A stretch of DNA of 36,419 nucleotides. It comes from Phaeovulum sp. (GTDB lineage Bacteria; Pseudomonadota; Alphaproteobacteria; Rhodobacterales; Rhodobacteraceae). Under the pieces are notes generated by a model. The model was not told the DNA's origin, searched no databases, and saw nothing but the letters and a program-made list of their open reading frames with translations. This document shows, piece by piece, positions 34,894-36,419 of this stretch. Numbering within the stretch: the first letter of the stretch is position 1; each line of letters starts with the position of its first letter. The position numbers and the translations under genes are program-made. Location of the stretch: positions 1 to 36,419 of the forward strand of contig NZ_JAUXPI010000055.1 of the NCBI RefSeq assembly GCF_030684035.1, in the 5' to 3' direction.

Positions 34894-36132
34894 ATGATGC
34901 CCCAAGCCCGCCTGATAACCCCCGTGCTGATCGGTGGCTGCATCATCTTGATGCTCGGCTTTGCCATTCGCGCCAGCTTTGGCGTGTTCCAGATACCGAT
35001 TGCCACCGAATTCGGCTGGCCGCGTGCCGAGTTCTCGCTTGCGATCGCCATTCAGAACCTTGCATGGGGCATCGGGCAGCCGCTGTTCGGGGCGCTGGCG
35101 GAGCGCTTCGGCGACCGCCGCGCGATTGTCGCGGGGGCGCTTCTCTACGCGGCCGGGCTGGTGCTGTCGGCCTGGGCAGTCACGCCCTTGCAGCATCAGC
35201 TGCTGGAAATCCTTGTCGGCTTCGGCATTGCCGGCACCGGCTTTGGGGTGATCCTCGCCGTCGTCGGCCGTGCCACATCGGATGCCAACCGCAGCCTCGC
35301 GCTCGGCATTGCCACCGCTGCCGGGTCGGCAGGTCAGGTTTTCGGTGCGCCGGTGGCCGAGGCGCTTTTGGCCGTGATGCCCTGGCAACAGGTGTTCCTG
35401 ATCTTTGCCGCGGTGATCTTGCTTGCGCTTTTCGCGCTGCCGATGTTGCGCGCGCCCGTCCGCGCCAGCCGGGCGGAGCTGGAAGAAAGCCTTGGACATG
35501 TGCTCAGGCGGGCTTTCCGCGACCCCTCCTATACGCTGATCTTCCTCGGGTTTTTCTCCTGCGGCTATCAGCTGGCTTTCATCACCGCGCATTTTCCGGC
35601 CTTCGTCACCGAAATGTGCGGCACCATCGACCCCTCGGGAATGATCGCGAGTCTCGGGGTTTCGACAACGTCGGCGCTTGGTGCCTGGGCAATTTCGCTG
35701 ATCGGCATCGCCAATATCGGCGGCTCGATCATGGCGGGGTGGCTTGGCAAGCGCTACACCAAGAAATACCTGCTGGCAGGCATCTACGCGGCGCGCACGC
35801 TGATCGCCGCCGCCTTCATCCTGACCCCGATCACGCCCGCGACGGTGGTGCTCTTCTCGCTTTCCATGGGCGCGCTCTGGCTCGCCACGGTGCCGCTGAC
35901 TTCTGGGCTGGTGGCGCATATCTACGGGCTGCGCTACATGGGCACGCTTTACGGCTTCGTGTTCCTTTCGCACCAGATCGGATCGTTCCTCGGGGTCTGG
36001 CTGGGCGGCAAGCTTTATGACATCTATGGCAGCTACACCACGGTCTGGTGGATCGGCGTTGGCGTGGGCGCGTTTTCCGCAATCGTGCACTTGCCGATCC
36101 GCGAACGGGTGATGGAGCTTCGGGCCGCCTGA
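34894..36132 (+). CDS. MFS transporter, OFA/MCT-like
   Basis: Inner-membrane transporter of 412 residues, with about 12 hydrophobic segments. The MFS loop motif after TM2 reads GALAERFGDRRAIVAGALLY, which is the conserved 'G-x-x-x-D-R-x-G-R-R/K' region. The central loop and second half include GGSIMAGWLGKRYTKKYLLAGIYAARTL, the mirrored motif. Similar sequences belong to the oxalate/formate and monocarboxylate-type (OFA) group, so a small organic acid is the likely cargo, but this is inference. Start ATG at 34894, with another ATG one codon later. An inverted repeat upstream suggests control by a regulator outside the window. The next gene, ornithine cyclodeaminase-like, is convergent. Confidence 0.9.
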   Translation: MMPQARLITPVLIGGCIILMLGFAIRASFGVFQIPIATEFGWPRAEFSLAIAIQNLAWGIGQPLFGALAERFGDRRAIVAGALLYAAGLVLSAWAVTPLQHQLLEILVGFGIAGTGFGVILAVVGRATSDANRSLALGIATAAGSAGQVFGAPVAEALLAVMPWQQVFLIFAAVILLALFALPMLRAPVRASRAELEESLGHVLRRAFRDPSYTLIFLGFFSCGYQLAFITAHFPAFVTEMCGTIDPSGMIASLGVSTTSALGAWAISLIGIANIGGSIMAGWLGKRYTKKYLLAGIYAARTLIAAAFILTPITPATVVLFSLSMGALWLATVPLTSGLVAHIYGLRYMGTLYGFVFLSHQIGSFLGVWLGGKLYDIYGSYTTVWWIGVGVGAFSAIVHLPIRERVMELRAA

Positions 36133-36136
36133 GAAG

Positions 36137-36162
36137 GCCGGGGGTTTTCGCAAAGAAGAAAT
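36137..36162 (+). repeat. Dispersed intergenic repeat, copy C (GAAGAAA tail)
   Basis: The sequence is ggccgggggttttcgcaaag followed by aagaaat in the 31-base gap between the MFS gene and the convergent ornithine cyclodeaminase-like gene. The TATTT core is degenerate (GTTTT), while the CAAAGAAGAAAT tail matches copy B. Confidence 0.5.
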
Positions 36163-36163
36163 C

Positions 36164-36419
36164 CTAGCGCTTCCGCCACGCCGCAAGGATGTATTGCGCG
36201 CAGATGAGATCAAGATGCGCGCCGCCGCCGTTCTTGCACAGGGTGATCTCGTCAGCGTTGGAGCGGGCAAAACCACCTGAAGCGAGGTCGTAGAAATCGG
36301 CGCGGATGCTTGCCGGGGTAATGACGCCGCGCGCGATCGGGTCTTTCAACTCGCCGATATGGGCGATGGTGGTGGCGCGGGCATCGACAAACAGGCTGGC
36401 GCGGGTCAGCGCCGTGTCA
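36164..36419 (-). CDS. Ornithine cyclodeaminase / mu-crystallin family protein, C-terminal part
   Basis: The last 84 codons of a gene that continues beyond the window, ending at TAG (36166-36164). The peptide has TRASLFVDARATTIAHIGEL, IRADFYDLASGG and EITLCKNGGGAHLDLICAQY, which is the C-terminal pattern of the ornithine cyclodeaminase/mu-crystallin family. These NAD(P)H-dependent enzymes act on amino acids or imino acids (ornithine cyclodeaminase, alanine dehydrogenase, ketimine reductase). The N-terminal half, which decides substrate, is missing. It is convergent with the MFS gene, with repeat copy C between. Confidence 0.8.
   Translation of the reverse strand, partial: DTALTRASLFVDARATTIAHIGELKDPIARGVITPASIRADFYDLASGGFARSNADEITLCKNGGGAHLDLICAQYILAAWRKR

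Noticed and set aside
34690-36276. A 528-codon minus-strand ORF opposite the MFS gene
   Set aside because: It is a shadow of the MFS coding frame; it lacks any motif and is unusually rich in R, G, H and Q.

Overview
The window is a high-GC chromosomal segment, most likely from an alphaproteobacterium of the order Rhodobacterales. The evidence is gene content and protein character: a Rhodobacter-type porin, a DUF3576 lipoprotein, a CenR-like response regulator, an HspQ typical of the group, a GTP cyclohydrolase II with a long N-terminal extension, and the leuS-lptE-holA block. It is mainly core genome. No tRNA, rRNA, CRISPR array or prophage was seen.

Layout. 1-300: right end of an IS630-family element abutting the 3' remnant of an unrelated gene. 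300-2733: pnp with a structured leader and a strong terminator. 2752-5648: a small glycan block (GT2 glycosyltransferase, FkbM methyltransferase, a convergent small exported protein, GT25 glycosyltransferase). 5703-11052: peroxiredoxin divergent from an aldehyde dehydrogenase, then on the minus strand rluA, a LysE-type exporter, free-methionine-sulfoxide reductase and a thiolase. 11145-13045: a STAS/HATPase partner-switching pair, hspQ, and a lipoprotein with a lytic transglycosylase fold. 13042-19208 (minus): amidase, DapC-like aminotransferase, ftsK, lolA. 19290-23568: a UbiH-family hydroxylase, then minus-strand Trm112, Lon-substrate-binding-domain and YbbN-like genes, xthA and a small exported protein. 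23750-27236: response regulator, ribA, YggS-type PLP protein, porin. 27489-33588 (plus): DUF3576 lipoprotein, leuS, lptE, holA and an MscS channel. 33590-36419: a TIGR03862-type flavoprotein, an MFS transporter and the C-terminal end of an ornithine cyclodeaminase-family gene.

How the genes work together. The main theme is envelope and housekeeping: LPS assembly (LptE), lipoprotein sorting (LolA), chromosome segregation and division (FtsK), a possible lysine/peptidoglycan-precursor step (the DapC-like gene), osmotic protection (MscS), porin and sugar transfer. RNA decay and modification (PNPase, RluA), stress repair (peroxiredoxin, MsrC, HspQ, YbbN-like) and riboflavin synthesis are interleaved. 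Packing is tight: ATGA overlaps couple lysE/rluA, Lon-domain/Trm112 and lptE/holA, and several convergent gene pairs share their ends.

No large undescribed system is evident. The most interesting unexplained items are a family of short intergenic repeats (five copies, two tail types), an orphan partner-switching pair, the truncated gene beside the IS end, the pnp leader, and two small exported proteins of unknown function.
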